A stretch of DNA of 64,000 nucleotides from contig CM057346.1 of assembly GCA_030015575.1 (NCBI GenBank), positions 565,012,315 through 565,076,314 of the forward strand, written 5' to 3'. A program made the translations under genes and the position numbers. The notes under the pieces are model-generated. The model was not told the origin of the DNA. It saw only the letters and a list, made by a program, of their open reading frames with translations, and ran no database searches. This stretch comes from Agapanthus africanus. Taxonomy: Eukaryota > Streptophyta > Magnoliopsida > Asparagales > Amaryllidaceae. Within the stretch, counting starts at the first letter, position 1; the number at the start of each line of letters is the position of its first letter. Shown here one piece after another: positions 44,280-55,634 of this stretch.

Positions 44280-46397
44280 TGATATTTCTCCCGCCTTGTA
44301 CTACTTTTCAACCCAATCTTTGAAGACGAAGCAGTCCTTAATGGCGTGACCTACTAGTCTGTGATAGGGGCAATATTTAGGGTCGTCGGTCATATTCCCT
44401 TCTTGAGGTCTTTTTTATTCTGGTAATTGTAGACCGTTTCTTAGGGCATCCTTAAATATTTTACGGACTTTTTCCCTTCTGAAGTAATAGATCTTATCCA
44501 ACTTCTCTTTCAGTGGAGATTCTTCTCCCTCTCCGAACACTGGCTTTCGAGGCCGGTTGGCATTATGCCCGCTCGTCTTTCGCTTATTTCGGTTAGCCGA
44601 AGTGTTAAAGGATTCAGAATCGTCGAAACTTCCGTCTTCGCGATTATCATCCTTTCGGTTTCTCCAGGACCTATTGTTATTTTGGGAATCAGGAGAGGAT
44701 TCCTGCTTTGAGCGCTCCAACATCTGAACTTTTCTGGTCAGCTCTTGGAATGTCTTGAGACCCGCGGTGCATAGAAACGGAGCTATCCAATTGTTGAGAT
44801 TTCCGATAAGGAGGCTGACAGATTGGTCCTGCTCTATCGGCGGTTCATATTTGACAAAGAGATTGCGCCATCGGGTTATAAAATCCGTACTGCTTTCGTT
44901 GTTCTTTGGTTTGGTCCTTACGAGGTCAGCAATGGTGATCTTATCGCTGACACTCATAAACCTTTGTCAAAACAAAGATTCCATTTGGACGAAAGTAGTA
45001 ACGGAGCCATCCGGTATGCTCGCGTACTAGTCGAAAGCAACATTGGTCAATCTATTAACAAACTGGCGGAGGAGAAGCGCATCATTGCCCCCAGTATTCC
45101 CGCATGAGGCTTTAAAGTGGGTGATGTGCTGATTCGCATTTCCCGTCCTATCGAATCTTCCGAATTTAGGGATGACATGGCCACTAGGAAACTCTACCAG
45201 ATCATACTGAGTGGGATAAGATCTCCCGCTACTGCTAACATCTTTTTGCGCTTAGGCTTCAGCTACCAATGATTTGACTTTGTTGGCAACCAAATCCATG
45301 ATCTGATCTTGAGTTAGCGGGCTACTGTCATCGGTAGCCAAGACATTTTCCGAGATAGGATGCGACTGACTTTCATGCGGTCCGCCCACCTTTGGATTTG
45401 AAGGAATAGGCGTCGACTGCCTCGGGACACCGTTTCCCGGTTCATGAGCAGAGCCATGCGCTTGATTGGGCGGCTGAGAGGCAAGTTGGGCCGTGATCCG
45501 TAAGACGACATTTGTCAGGTCGTCAATTTTAGAGTAAAGCTTGGCCATCTTCTTGTCTTTGTTTCTGAGCTGCTTTTGGAGCTCTTGGAGAAGTTGCTGC
45601 TCTGCGGTCATAGGATGGAAAGTTGCCTCCTCTTCACTTTTCGAGCCCGACTCCTCATGAACCGAGAGATCCCTCTGGTTATCAGCCTCACCGGGAGGGT
45701 TTTCATTACCTTCCAGAGAAGGCTGTTCTTGGGAAGTGGAAGCCACATTCGCCCCAGACTGGATTTGAGACGTGGTGGCTCCATCCTTGCTCTTGCTGTG
45801 CGTGCCCATCATGTAGACAGTGTGGACCACACATACCCAGCCGTCTCTTTATCTTTGGTGGGGTATTCCCGTTTTTGGAACCTCATGAAGTTCAGCCTAG
45901 CAGGAGCCCTAGCCCTTTTGTTAGCACTGTATCTGAGCCTTTTCTGCTTTAGCTTCTCGATTTTGAAGGCTTGACGGGCATCCGTCATCCAGGAAGCCAT
46001 CGTTAGTCGATTAACGGGGAGCTTAGAGAAAATACTCAATCGAGCAGTTGTCGAGGGCACCGCTGGGGTTTGCCCGAGATGCCTCGTTGCTTTATTGGTG
46101 TTGATGGCCTTGCCCCCAGCTGGAGCAATGGAGAGTTTGGAAACGGATTTGTGCTTGGGCTGAGGTGCCCTCGCGACCATGACATTCGGCCTTTTTCCCT
46201 TTAGAGGCTAGTTTATCCATCACCGGGGCTTGAAGAGCAGGGACGGCGTTAGCTGGCACGAATAGAATAGAGCCAAATGGTAGCGGCGGCTCCTCCCACT
46301 GTCGTCCGAGATTGGCCGGAAGGACCGTCCTGCCATCCATCTTCAACGTGTAGGAGATGGGAGCAGTATCGAGAGCTGAGCTGGTCCTTGGAGACAT
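44280..46397 (-). pseudogene. Tat gag in the reverse fragment
   Basis: Starts at 46397 (MSPRTSS), as in the gag at 52991. Homologous segments then follow in shifting frames: 46180-45809, 45830-45252 (with the coiled-coil-like KMAKLYSKIDDLTNVV), the capsid domain at about 45180-44700 and the zinc-like CPYHRL region near 44370. Several stops and at least two frameshifts are present. Confidence 0.85.
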
Positions 46398-46517
46398 GGC
46401 TCAGGCGTGATCGCTTGAAATCCCTGCATGAAAGAGCATTATTTTAGTATAAATATCGATATGTATATTGATTGAGTTTGCATGAACACTTGACCCGAGG
46501 TATGGGAGGAAAGAAAG

Positions 46518-46535
46518 GTCCTACCGGGCGTACCA
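46518..46535 (-). other. Primer binding site of the reverse Tat fragment
   Basis: On the minus strand it reads TGGTACGCCCGGTAGGAC, five bases after the LTR end, differing at two positions from the site at 1696. Confidence 0.7.
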
Positions 46536-46540
46536 GAATC

Positions 46541-47075
46541 TGTAGGGTGTTTTTCGTCACCCTATTAAGATGGGAATACGCGTCGCTTGTCAGGCGTGCT
46601 ACAGATTCCCCCTACTTAGGGTAGGCGGGGATTTATTGATTGTGGGGATCCAAATCTCCGGCAGTCGCTGACTAAGCTGCCGTTAATAACCCTCGCCTTT
46701 GGAACGAGAGAACCTCCGATTGACGTGTCAAACTGGTCATGCGAACTCAATGTGCAATATATTTGTGTTGTGTTTAGAAGGGTCTTAGGTATATCGGAGG
46801 CCCCGCAGAGTTTTACGGGGGTCCCGCTACCCGAATAGCGGGCTGGGGTCAAGAGAGATAGCAGCCCCCTTGCGGGGTGCGGGGCAGCGCCCCGTTAGAA
46901 ATTTTTTTCTAACGGGGACAGTGTTGTGGAGTGTGTGTGAGTATATATATATATATATATGTACATATATATAAAAGGGGGAAAAAGCGTCCAAAAGACG
47001 TGTGGGGGCCAGTTCCTCACGTGCCCAGCACGCAGGCGCTGGACGTTGAGCGCCAGCGCTTCACGTGCGTGGAAC
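46541..47075 (-). repeat. Partial LTR of the reverse Tat fragment
   Basis: Contains the hairpin-rich U5 part (CCCGCTA/TAGCGGG and related stems) and the CACCCTACA end next to the primer site. The 5' part with the TATA box is missing, lost at the junction near 47075. Confidence 0.85.
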
Positions 47076-49231
47076 GCGTCCATCTGCTAGATTTCATAGT
47101 CATGGAAAGCTGCAATGGCAACTAGGATCCGAATGGATTTGAGCATAGCCACTGGAGAAAAAGTTTCGTCATAGTCCAGTCCTGGTCTTTGACGAAAACC
47201 TTTTGCAACGAGTCTAGCCTTATAGGTTTCTACCTGCCCATCTACACCAAGTTTCCTCTTGTAGATCCATTTGCATCCAACGGGTTTTACCCCAGGTGGA
47301 GCAATATCCAAGGTCCACACTTTATTGGCGTACATGGGCTCCATTTCGGATTGCATAGCATCCAGCCACTTATCAGAGTCCCTACTGATAATGGCCTGCC
47401 TGTAACTAGTAGGATCATCTTCTTCCAAGATGCAATCCTCTCGATCCCCGTCTATAAGAAAACCGTAGTATCTCTCGGGCGGATGAGAAATCCTACTAGA
47501 TCTGCGGAGCGGCTAAGATTCGTCTGGGGTTATTGAATCTTGAGGTTCCACCAATTCTTCAGTTTGAGTTTGTGGTTCATGAATTTCTTCCAGTTCTACC
47601 GAACTCCCACTTGTTTCTTTTGCAAGAAATTTTTACTCTAAAAAAGTGGCGTGGCGAGATGCAAACACCTTGGTTCCTCGGTGTGGTAGAACATATATCC
47701 TATTGAATTTTTTGGATATCCTACAAATTTGCATAAAACTGAACGTGCCTACAATTTGTCCGGATTTTGTACTTTCATATAGGCCGGACAACCCCATATC
47801 TTAATACGTTTAAGATACGGTCTTTTTCCACTCCATATTTCATACGGAGTCTTAGGCACAGATTTGGAAGGAACATCATTCAACAGATATGCCGCTGTCA
47901 AAAGCGCATGTCCCCAAAATGAAAGAGGCAACTCAGCGTTACTCATCATGAAGCGAACCATATCCAAAAGAGTATGATTCCTCCGCTCAAATACACCGTT
48001 GTGCTGTAGTGTATACGGAGGAGTAAGCTGAGAGAGAATTCCATTCTCTTTTAGGTGTTCAAGGAATTCCGTGCTCAAGTACTTCCTTCCTCTATCAGAT
48101 CGGAGGATCTTGATACTTTTGCCAGTATGGTTCTCTACTTCGTTTCTGTATTCTTTGAATTTCTCAAAAGCTTCAGATTTGTATTTCTTAAGATACACAT
48201 ATCCGAATCTAGAGAGATCGTCAGTGAATGTGATGAAGTATGAGAACCCACCCCGTGCATGTATAGACATCGGACCACACACATCACTGTGTATGAGTCC
48301 CAAGAGCTCTGCTGCTCTTTCTCCGTGTCCGGTGAACGGAGATTTGGTCATCTTTCCTTTGAGACAAGATTGACAAGTTTCATAAGATGAAAATTCGAAT
48401 GTATCCAAAAGTCCATCTTTATGCAACTTACTTAGTCTTTTCTCTCCAATATGACCAAGTCTACAATGCCACAAGTAGGATTCGTTCGTATCTGAACTCT
48501 TCCTCTTGCGTGTGTTTTGTACATTGAGAACTGTGTTCTGATTTAGAACATAGATACCATTACACAGTATACCTTCTGCAACCAGTACCTTATCAAGGTA
48601 GATGTTCATGATATTTCTATCAAGAACAAAAGTTATATCCATCTTTATCAAGTAAAGAAACGGATATTATGTTGCAAACTATGGAAGGTACATAGTAGCA
48701 ATTGTTCAAAATCATAGTATTGCCATTTGGCAATACAAGGTGATATTCACCGACGGCTGCAGCATTAACTTGTGCTCTGTTCCCTACTCTGAGGGACATA
48801 TCACCAGATCCAACCATCCTACTTTTTCTCAGTCCCTGCAATAAATTATAGATATGAGATCCTGATCCGGTATCTAGTATCCATGAGGTAGGACGGACCG
48901 AAAAGCAGTTCTCAACTACAAGAACACCTGAAGGAGATGCAATAGTATGCTTCTTCTTCATTTGGGTTTCCACGGAATTCAGACTATCCTCTTTCCTCTG
49001 CTCATACTCATGATTGCCATCATAAGTTGGAGCCAAACCGACGTTCCCCAGCCCCGAATAAGAATTCGAATCGGTCAAGCAATACATTTTATTATCTTGA
49101 TTAGGGCGTGAAATGGTTGGTACCTGGAGAAAGAGAAAAGAAACACTTAGCGTGCGCTCTTGCAAGATTAGATTGGTTATTATTTTATCTAACCAGGATG
49201 GCTCCCACTGTTTCCTCGAATTCTCCATCAA
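47076..49231 (-). pseudogene. Truncated copia pol: protease, integrase, partial RT
   Basis: The protease has LDTGSGSHIYN near 48870. The GAG-pre-integrase zinc region (LWHCRLGHIGEKRLSKLH) lies near 48470. Integrase has SDVCGPMS, RSDRGRKYL and QHNGVFERRN, against RSDRGGEYL and VSERRNR in the relative at 59815, so two catalytic-region motifs are altered. The RT N-terminus (KARLVAKGFRQRPG, DETFSPVAML) is at 47300-47100. A frameshift near 48620-48650 and stops between 47749 and 47428 break it. It ends exactly where WQMDVKTAF would follow. Confidence 0.9.
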
Positions 49232-51497
49232 ACCTTAAAAAGGAGAATTAGTCAGGATTAATCGCACTTTACAATACTTGCTTAACCTTCCAGCCAGGCT
49301 ATTGTTGGTACTTCGAGGGAGGTTTTCCAACGCTTTCGCGGAGTTCCTTAATTATGTAACCTCTTTTCCCTGATGACGTAGCCCCGCTAACACTGTTCTA
49401 GACACCTACTTGGTTTATAACATTGATTGTTAAGCGAAATAATCTCCCGAGAGTAATCTAACTCATCAGTGGGATCGGGATCCAACTATCATTGTGTGAT
49501 GACCTAGATGGAAACCACTAGTCACCACACTCCAGAAGGTATGCTAAATCTGCAAGTTTCCTGTATATTTGAAACTCCCGATGTGGTTTTTACCCCTAGG
49601 ACCCAAGTGACCTTGACTGAGCCAACATATCAAAGGATCTTAGTCAAGTTCAACCCGTCATTATCTTGATTGCATTAGACCCACCCGTACGAGTCCTTGA
49701 CTGAGCCAAAATGACCGCACGACTGTCCTAACCAATCGTATTATATGTTACAGAAAAATATTACATAGCTACCGAACACTACGCCTCGGCTGAGCACGAA
49801 ATACGTAGCACGAATACTAAGCAATACCAATCCGAAATGACGAAGGGCTACGGCTGGGTTTTTGGCGAAAACCCCGTTAACGTAATGAACTTGATATCGT
49901 TGAAGGGACCTGAGCAGTTTTAAAAAGGAGTGGTTTAGCTCCGTTTTTGAAAACTAGTGGTTTTGAAGAAAACCGAGTAATCTACAGTATAGACTTTTGC
50001 TCAAGAGGTCACTCCCCGTGAAGGGATCTCGGTTCTTGCCTCGTGAAATGAGGTGCTGGATATTCACAATCGAATATCACTATGCAAAGCGAAAGAATAT
50101 AACTGTAGTTTTTCGAAATTTGTTCCAACAACATCCTTTAGGTTTATTTTCTTGCATTAATCAAAATTAATACGGTCCCATCAATTAATCCTATCACACC
50201 AGAAAAGAACGAAAATTCAATGTACGTATATGCCATCAGCATTCGCCACTGGTCCCCGTCATCACCCGTTAGGTTACTTAACTAACGACAGAGCGGGGGC
50301 TGGACTAGCGCGGGGGTAAAACATATACAATATTTACTAGTTTATATATAAATATATATTACATTCGTCTCAGGCATGATAATAAGCAACATCACAGAAT
50401 CTCGGCCAACAAACCAGAATGGTGGATTATCTTGGAGCCCCGGGTTTCATTTGAGCCGCAAATAAAACCCGACGTTCTCGGTCGTGTGTATAGCCTGTGC
50501 AATGAAAACCTAGACCCCTACGAGCGCGGCAAGCTACCCGCCAATCCCAGAAGCGAGGAAACCCCCTTCAACAAAGTAAATAGGCCATCCAGCACTTCAC
50601 GGAATCCGGTAATTTGGGCGCCCCTCCGTGGGTCATCCCTATACCCCCTACGAGTGCGGCGAATAGCCCGCCAATTCTAGAATGAAGCCCCATCCGTCCC
50701 AACGCCATGGGATGCGGATTTGTTGCCTTCTAGAACCCGGCTATTCGTGCACACCATCGCGGGTTAATCCTAATACAGAAAAAGAAAATAATATGTACAA
50801 ATGGTGATATCGACCTCAACCCGGTCGTGCCCCAAAATAATATACAACCCGGCAAAGACGGCAGTCCACATGTCGGACGCTCGCCCCGCAATAACAAATG
50901 CACAAATGAATACTAACTGTACCACTAATATTGCACCACATGCTATCCACCACGACTATCCAACCACAATCACAGCACAAGCACAAAACATCAACGCGAA
51001 TGTCATGTTCGCAAAACCCGTCTAAAAGAACATATAGCAATCAGACGAGTTTTACCGATCGAATGACATTCACGGTCGCAGATAAAAGTGAATGTACTGT
51101 AAACTATTAAACAGTGTCAAATATAACGACTTCGAAACACTCCAAATTGACCCAAACAGAAAAACAACAGAAAATCAAATCTGGGCAAAAACTAGCAACA
51201 CCTGAAACCCAAACTTCAAGAGACAAGAACACTGGCCAAAACACGACGCAATCCACCATAATAAAACCGAGGAGGCCGGATTTTTGAAGGTTGTGGCCGG
51301 CCAAGACATGGTGGAATTGACTCGTTTTTGTTCAAGGTTCATCTCTCTGTCAGAAGATCACTCTGCACTTGCTAAAAATATTTTTTGAAGCCTTTAAAAA
51401 TTCGACGGAAATTGCAGTATGGTTTCATTGTTACGGAGTTGTTTCAGTTTCGTTGTTTTAACATTGTTTAAACTTGCTAATGTAGGGTTTATGGGCT
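49232..51497 (-). other. Leader of the reverse copia fragment
   Basis: No gag gene could be found between the primer site and pol. The leader aligns with 18099-20390. A T/C-rich run ending CTCCAG lies directly before the pol frame (near 49126), like a 3' splice site. Repeats of the motif GGCTCAGTCAAGG (minus strand) are at 49611 and 49695, with a weaker third near 49784. Confidence 0.75.
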
Positions 51498-51510
51498 GGC
51501 TCTGATACCA
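51498..51510 (-). other. Primer binding site of the reverse copia fragment
   Basis: GGCTCTGATACCA is the reverse complement of TGGTATCAGAGCC and marks the boundary between the LTR (51511 and up) and the leader. Confidence 0.93.
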
Positions 51511-51612
51511 TGAAGGGTTACACTAGCGCCCCGGCCAACTTCCGTGGCCAAATGCGGAACAAAAATTTTGATAACGAATCAAACTTGGCGTTAGAATAAA
51601 CCTAAACCGGAT
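51511..51612 (-). repeat. LTR tip of the reverse copia fragment
   Basis: The last 102 bp of the LTR, similar to the LTR end at 17980-18084 (TTTTTGTTCCGCATTTGGC is shared). The rest is displaced by the Tat element at 51613 and would lie beyond the window. Confidence 0.85.
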
Positions 51613-52848
51613 TGTTGGGGTCAAAATTTGCACCTCCGGTTGACCGAGTCAAAGTCAAGGTCAACCCTAAGCTAGGTGGGCCCAAGCCCAGGTCAAGCGG
51701 GCCCATGCCCAAGTCGAACCCGCGGTCAGCCTCCTCCATGCCAAAATATAGATCATGTAATAAATAATTTTTATGTAATTTTTTATACATGAATGTATGC
51801 AAAATGGGCATAAAGCCAATATTTTGTAAGCCCAAGGCTTATGTGCAAAAATGAAATGGCACACGAGCCATGGGATGGGCAAAATGCCATTTTTGTAAAA
51901 CCCAAGGGGCTATATGTAAATATGTAAGCCTATAAAAGGCAACATGATGATGAATAAAGAGATACTTTTCATTCTCTCAAAAACCTAGGCTTTGTGCCTC
52001 TTTCCCATTTCTGAAGGTTTCAAACCTTCTTCTTTTTTTTGTGAATTAAATCAAGAGTTTTACTCTCCCTTTTCCAAAACTAAATAGTTTTTCATCATAA
52101 AACCCACAAAGGGGAACTTGGATCTGTCATTAGATCTCAAAAAGAAGAGATTTTTAGATCACGCATCTCCTGATCCAGTCAACAGAGGAGGAAGAAGAAG
52201 AACCCATCTCCTCAACCAAAACATTTTTAGGAGTTTAACTCCACTCTAAACCCTATTTCTGGGACTAAAAGCCCATTTTTCTTGCTAGCGCCCGAGCGCA
52301 AAGCGCCCGCGTGTCGACACGTGGCGCGCTTGCGCCTAAGCACACAGCACCTAAGCGCACAACGCTCAAGACGCTGGCCCCACGCATCCTTTGGATGCCT
52401 TTTTCCCCTCTTTTTTTTATATATATACATACATATGTACACACACACATACACCACGATACTGTCCCTGATAGAAAAAAAATGCTAACGGGGCGCTGTC
52501 CCGCACCCCGCAAGGGGGCTGCTAGCCCCCTTGACCGCAGCCCGCTATCTGGGTAGCGGGACCCCCGTAAAAACTCTGCGTGGCTCCCGATATATCCAAA
52601 AACCCCTTTCAAAACACAACACACGTACACTGCACATTGAGTTCGCATGGCCAGTTTAACCCGTCAATCGGAGGTTCCCTCGCTCCAAAGGCGATGGGTA
52701 ATTAACGGCAGCTTAGTCCGCGGCTGCCGGAGATTCGGATCTCCACAATCAATAAACCCCAACCTACCCTAGGTAGGAGGAATCTGTAATGCACCTGACA
52801 AGCGCGCACGTATTCCCATCTCAATGGGGTGACGAAAAACACCCTACA
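51613..52848 (+). repeat. 5' LTR of the pol-less Tat element (1236 bp)
   Basis: Same ends and layout as 40-1690: TATA box at 51931, hairpin-rich U5, end CACCCTACA. The GC-rich section (about 52290-52385) has only one recognisable unit, with a single intact CACGTG, so the 63-bp array of the other element is not expanded here. Confidence 0.92.
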
Positions 52849-52853
52849 GATTC

Positions 52854-52871
52854 TGGCACGTCCGATGGGAC
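52854..52871 (+). other. Primer binding site of the pol-less Tat element
   Basis: TGGCACGTCCGATGGGAC lies five bases after the LTR end and differs by two transitions from the site at 1696. Confidence 0.75.
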
Positions 52872-52990
52872 CAATCTCTCCTCCCATATTTCGGGTTAAG
52901 CATTCATGCGAACTCAGTCAATATACATACCTATATTTATACTGAAATAATGTTTTTTCATGCAGGTTTTCAGGCAATCGCCTTTCAACA

Positions 52991-55231
52991 ATGTCTCCAA
53001 AGATGAACTCAGCTCCCATCTCCTACACGATGAAGATAGACTCTAGGACGGTCCTTCCGGCCAGTCTCGGGCGACAATGGGAGGAGCCGCTGCTACAATT
53101 TGGTTCTATTATGTTCATGCCAGTTGGCGTCATTCCAGCTCCTCAAGCCCCGGTGATAGACAAACCGGTCTCGAAAGGAAAAGGGCCAAATGTGGTGGTC
53201 TCGAAGGCGCCCCAACTCAAACGCAAATCGGTGTTTGAACGACTCTCTCTGGCCCCAGCTGGGGGCAAGGCCATCAACACCAACAAAGCAACAGGGCCTC
53301 TCGAGCAAGCTCTGACGGTGCCCCTGACAACTGCTCGATCGGTTGTTTTCTCTAAGCTCCCCGCTAATCGACTCACGGTGGCTTCCCAGGAAATGGATGC
53401 CCGCCGAGCCCTTAAAATTGAAAAGTTAAGGCAGAAAAGGCTCAGATATAGAGCCAACAAAAGGGCTAGGGCTCCTGCTAAGCTGAACCTCATGAGGTTC
53501 GAAGAACAGGGTTACCCCGACGAAGATGGGGAAATGGCTAGGTATGTGGTCCACACTGTCTACATGGTGGGCACGCGCAGCAAGAGCAAGGACGGGGCCA
53601 CCACATCTCAAATCCAATCTGGCTTGAATGTGGTTGACGCTTCCCAAGAACAGCCACCCCCGCTGGGTGATGAAAACCTTCTCGATGAGGATGATAGGCG
53701 GAAAGACCCTTCGGTCCATGAGGAGTCGGGCTCGGAAAGCGAAGATGAGCCATCTTTCCAGCCTAAGAATGCGGAGCGGCAACTTCTCCAAGAGCTCCGA
53801 AAACAGCTCAGAAGCAAAGACAAGGAGATGGCCAAGCTCTACTCAAAGATCGATGACTTGACAAATGTCGTCTTACGGCTTACGGCCCAACTTGCCTCTC
53901 AGCCTCCCAATCAAGCACAGGGCTCTGCTCATGAACCGGGAAACGTTGTCCCGAAACAGCCGACGCCCGTTCCCTCAAATCCAAAAGTGGGCGGACCGCA
54001 TGAAAATCAGTCGCATCCTATCTCGGCAAATGTCTTGGCTACCGATGACAGTAGCTCGCTAACTCAAGATCAAATCATGGATTTGGTTGCCAACAAAGTC
54101 AAAACCTTGGAAGCCGAAGCCGAAGCGCAAAAAGATATCAGCAGTAGTGGGAGACCATATCCTGCTCAGTATGATCTGGTAGAATTTCCTAGCGGCTATG
54201 TCATCCCCAAATTCGGAAGATTTGATGGGACGGGAAATGCGAATCAGCACATCGCCCACTTCAAAGCCTCATGCAGGAATACTGGGGGCAACGATGCGCT
54301 TCTCCTCTGCCAGTTCGTTAATAGCTTGACCGATATTGCTTTCGACTGGTACGCGAGCATACTGGATGGCTCCGTTACTACTTTCGTCCAAATGAAATCT
54401 TTGTTTCGACAAAGGTTCATGAGCGTCAGCGATAAGATCACCATTGCCGAGCTCGTAAGGACCAAGCCCAAGAACAACGAAAGCAGCACGGATTTTATAA
54501 CCCGATGGCGCAATCTCTCCGTCAAATGTGAACCGCCGATAGAGCAGGACTAATCTGTCAGTCTCCTCGTCGGAAATCTCAACAATTGGATGGCCCCGTT
54601 TCTATGCACCGCGGGTCTCAAAACATTCCAAGAGCTGACCAGGAAAGTTTAGATGCTGGAGCGCTCAAAGCAGGAGTCCTCCTCGGATTCCCGAAATAAC
54701 AATAGGTCCTGGAGAAACCGAAAGGACGATAATCGCAAAGTCGGAAACTCCGATGATTCTGAATCTTTCAACACTTCGGCTAACCGAAATAAGCAAGGGA
54801 TGAGCGGGCCTAGCGCCAACCACCCTCGGAAGCCAGTGTTCGGAGAGGGAGGATAATCTCCACTCAAAGAGAAGCTAGATAAGGTCTATTTCTTCAGAAG
54901 GGGCAAAATCCGTAAAATATTCAAAGACGCCCTGAAGAACGCTCTACAACTGCCAAAGTCAAAAAGACCGCAGGAAGCGAATATGACCGACGACCCCAAA
55001 TACTGCCCCTATCACAGAGTGATAGGTCATGCCATTGAGGACTGCTTCATCTTCAAAGATTGGGTCGAAAAGCAATACAAGGCAGGAGAGATAGAACTGT
55101 CTAAAGGCGTGTTAACAAACAGTCCAGCTGCGACCGCCAATTTCATACAAACGGAGACCGAAATTCTTCGTGAAACTCATTCTTTCAGACATCTGCCTTT
55201 CTTTGAAAACAATCGACCACCACGTCACTAA
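52991..55231 (+). pseudogene. Tat gag with three in-frame stops
   Basis: Starts at ATG 52991 (MSPKMNSAPIS), the best preserved N-terminus of the three Tat gags here. The order is a basic N-terminal part (QKRLRYRANKRARAP near 53430), an acidic linker, a coiled-coil-like segment (KDKEMAKLYSKIDDLTNVV near 53818), a capsid domain at about 54170-54690 and a zinc-like YCPYHRVIGHAIEDC near 55004. Stops at 54551 (TAA), 54650 (TAG) and 54854 (TAA) lie in one otherwise continuous frame; the first two fit CAA and CAG Gln codons changed by C-to-T. The frame runs into the 30-bp repeats at 55205, where pol has been lost. Confidence 0.92.
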
Positions 55232-55300
55232 ACTGGGAACAATCGACCACCACGTCATTAAACTGGGAATAGTCGACCTCTAAGTCGTTAAACTGGGAAT
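55205..55300 (+). repeat. 30-bp repeats at the gag/3'-region fusion
   Basis: Three units with the core CGACCACCACGTCATTAAAC. They align with the units at 11562 (CGACC..CCA..GTC..TAAA..TGG..A is shared) and match those at 43083-43215. Confidence 0.9.
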
Positions 55301-55630
55301 GTAAAAAAAAGGAAGTGTAAATAAAAAAAAGGAAGTGTAAATAAAAAAAATATAATAATAAAAAGACGAAATGATGGGGCAACTTACAATAAAAATCAGC
55401 GAGTAAAAATAAAGATGAAAATAAATAGCCGAAATGATAGGGCAACTCGCAATAAAAATCAGCGAGTAAAAATAAAGATGAAAATAAACAGCCGAAATGA
55501 TGGGGCAACCGCGAATAAAAACCGAAATGATAAGGCAATCGTGACCTTCGCGATAAGAAAAGCTGAAAAGATAGAGCAATCGCGGTAAAACAAAAAAAAT
55601 GCAAAAAAAATAATAATAAAACAAAAAAAA
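55301..55630 (+). repeat. A-rich region with a 66-bp direct repeat
   Basis: Two short GGAAGTGTAAATAAA units are followed by two copies of a 66-bp segment (TAAAAATCAGCGAGTAAAAA, at 55390 and 55456) and GGGGCAA(C)/AGGGCAA(C) words. No gene. Confidence 0.75.
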
Positions 55631-55634
55631 CAAC

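Larger units (their letters stand above)
43043..47075 (-). mobile_element. Tat element fragment, gag-only, reverse orientation
   Basis: Read right to left it has a partial LTR (47075-46541), primer site, gag (46397 downward), a second partial gag, 30-bp repeats and a short A-rich tail, ending at about 43043. No protease, RT or integrase is present. Both ends join copia sequence of opposite orientations. Confidence 0.85.
47076..51612 (-). mobile_element. Copia element fragment, reverse orientation
   Basis: Read right to left it has an LTR tip (51612-51511), primer site, a leader of about 2.3 kb, protease, integrase and the start of RT, cut at about 47075 by the Tat fragment. Its LTR is cut at 51613 by another Tat element. 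It is closely related to the element at 57604-64000. Confidence 0.88.
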
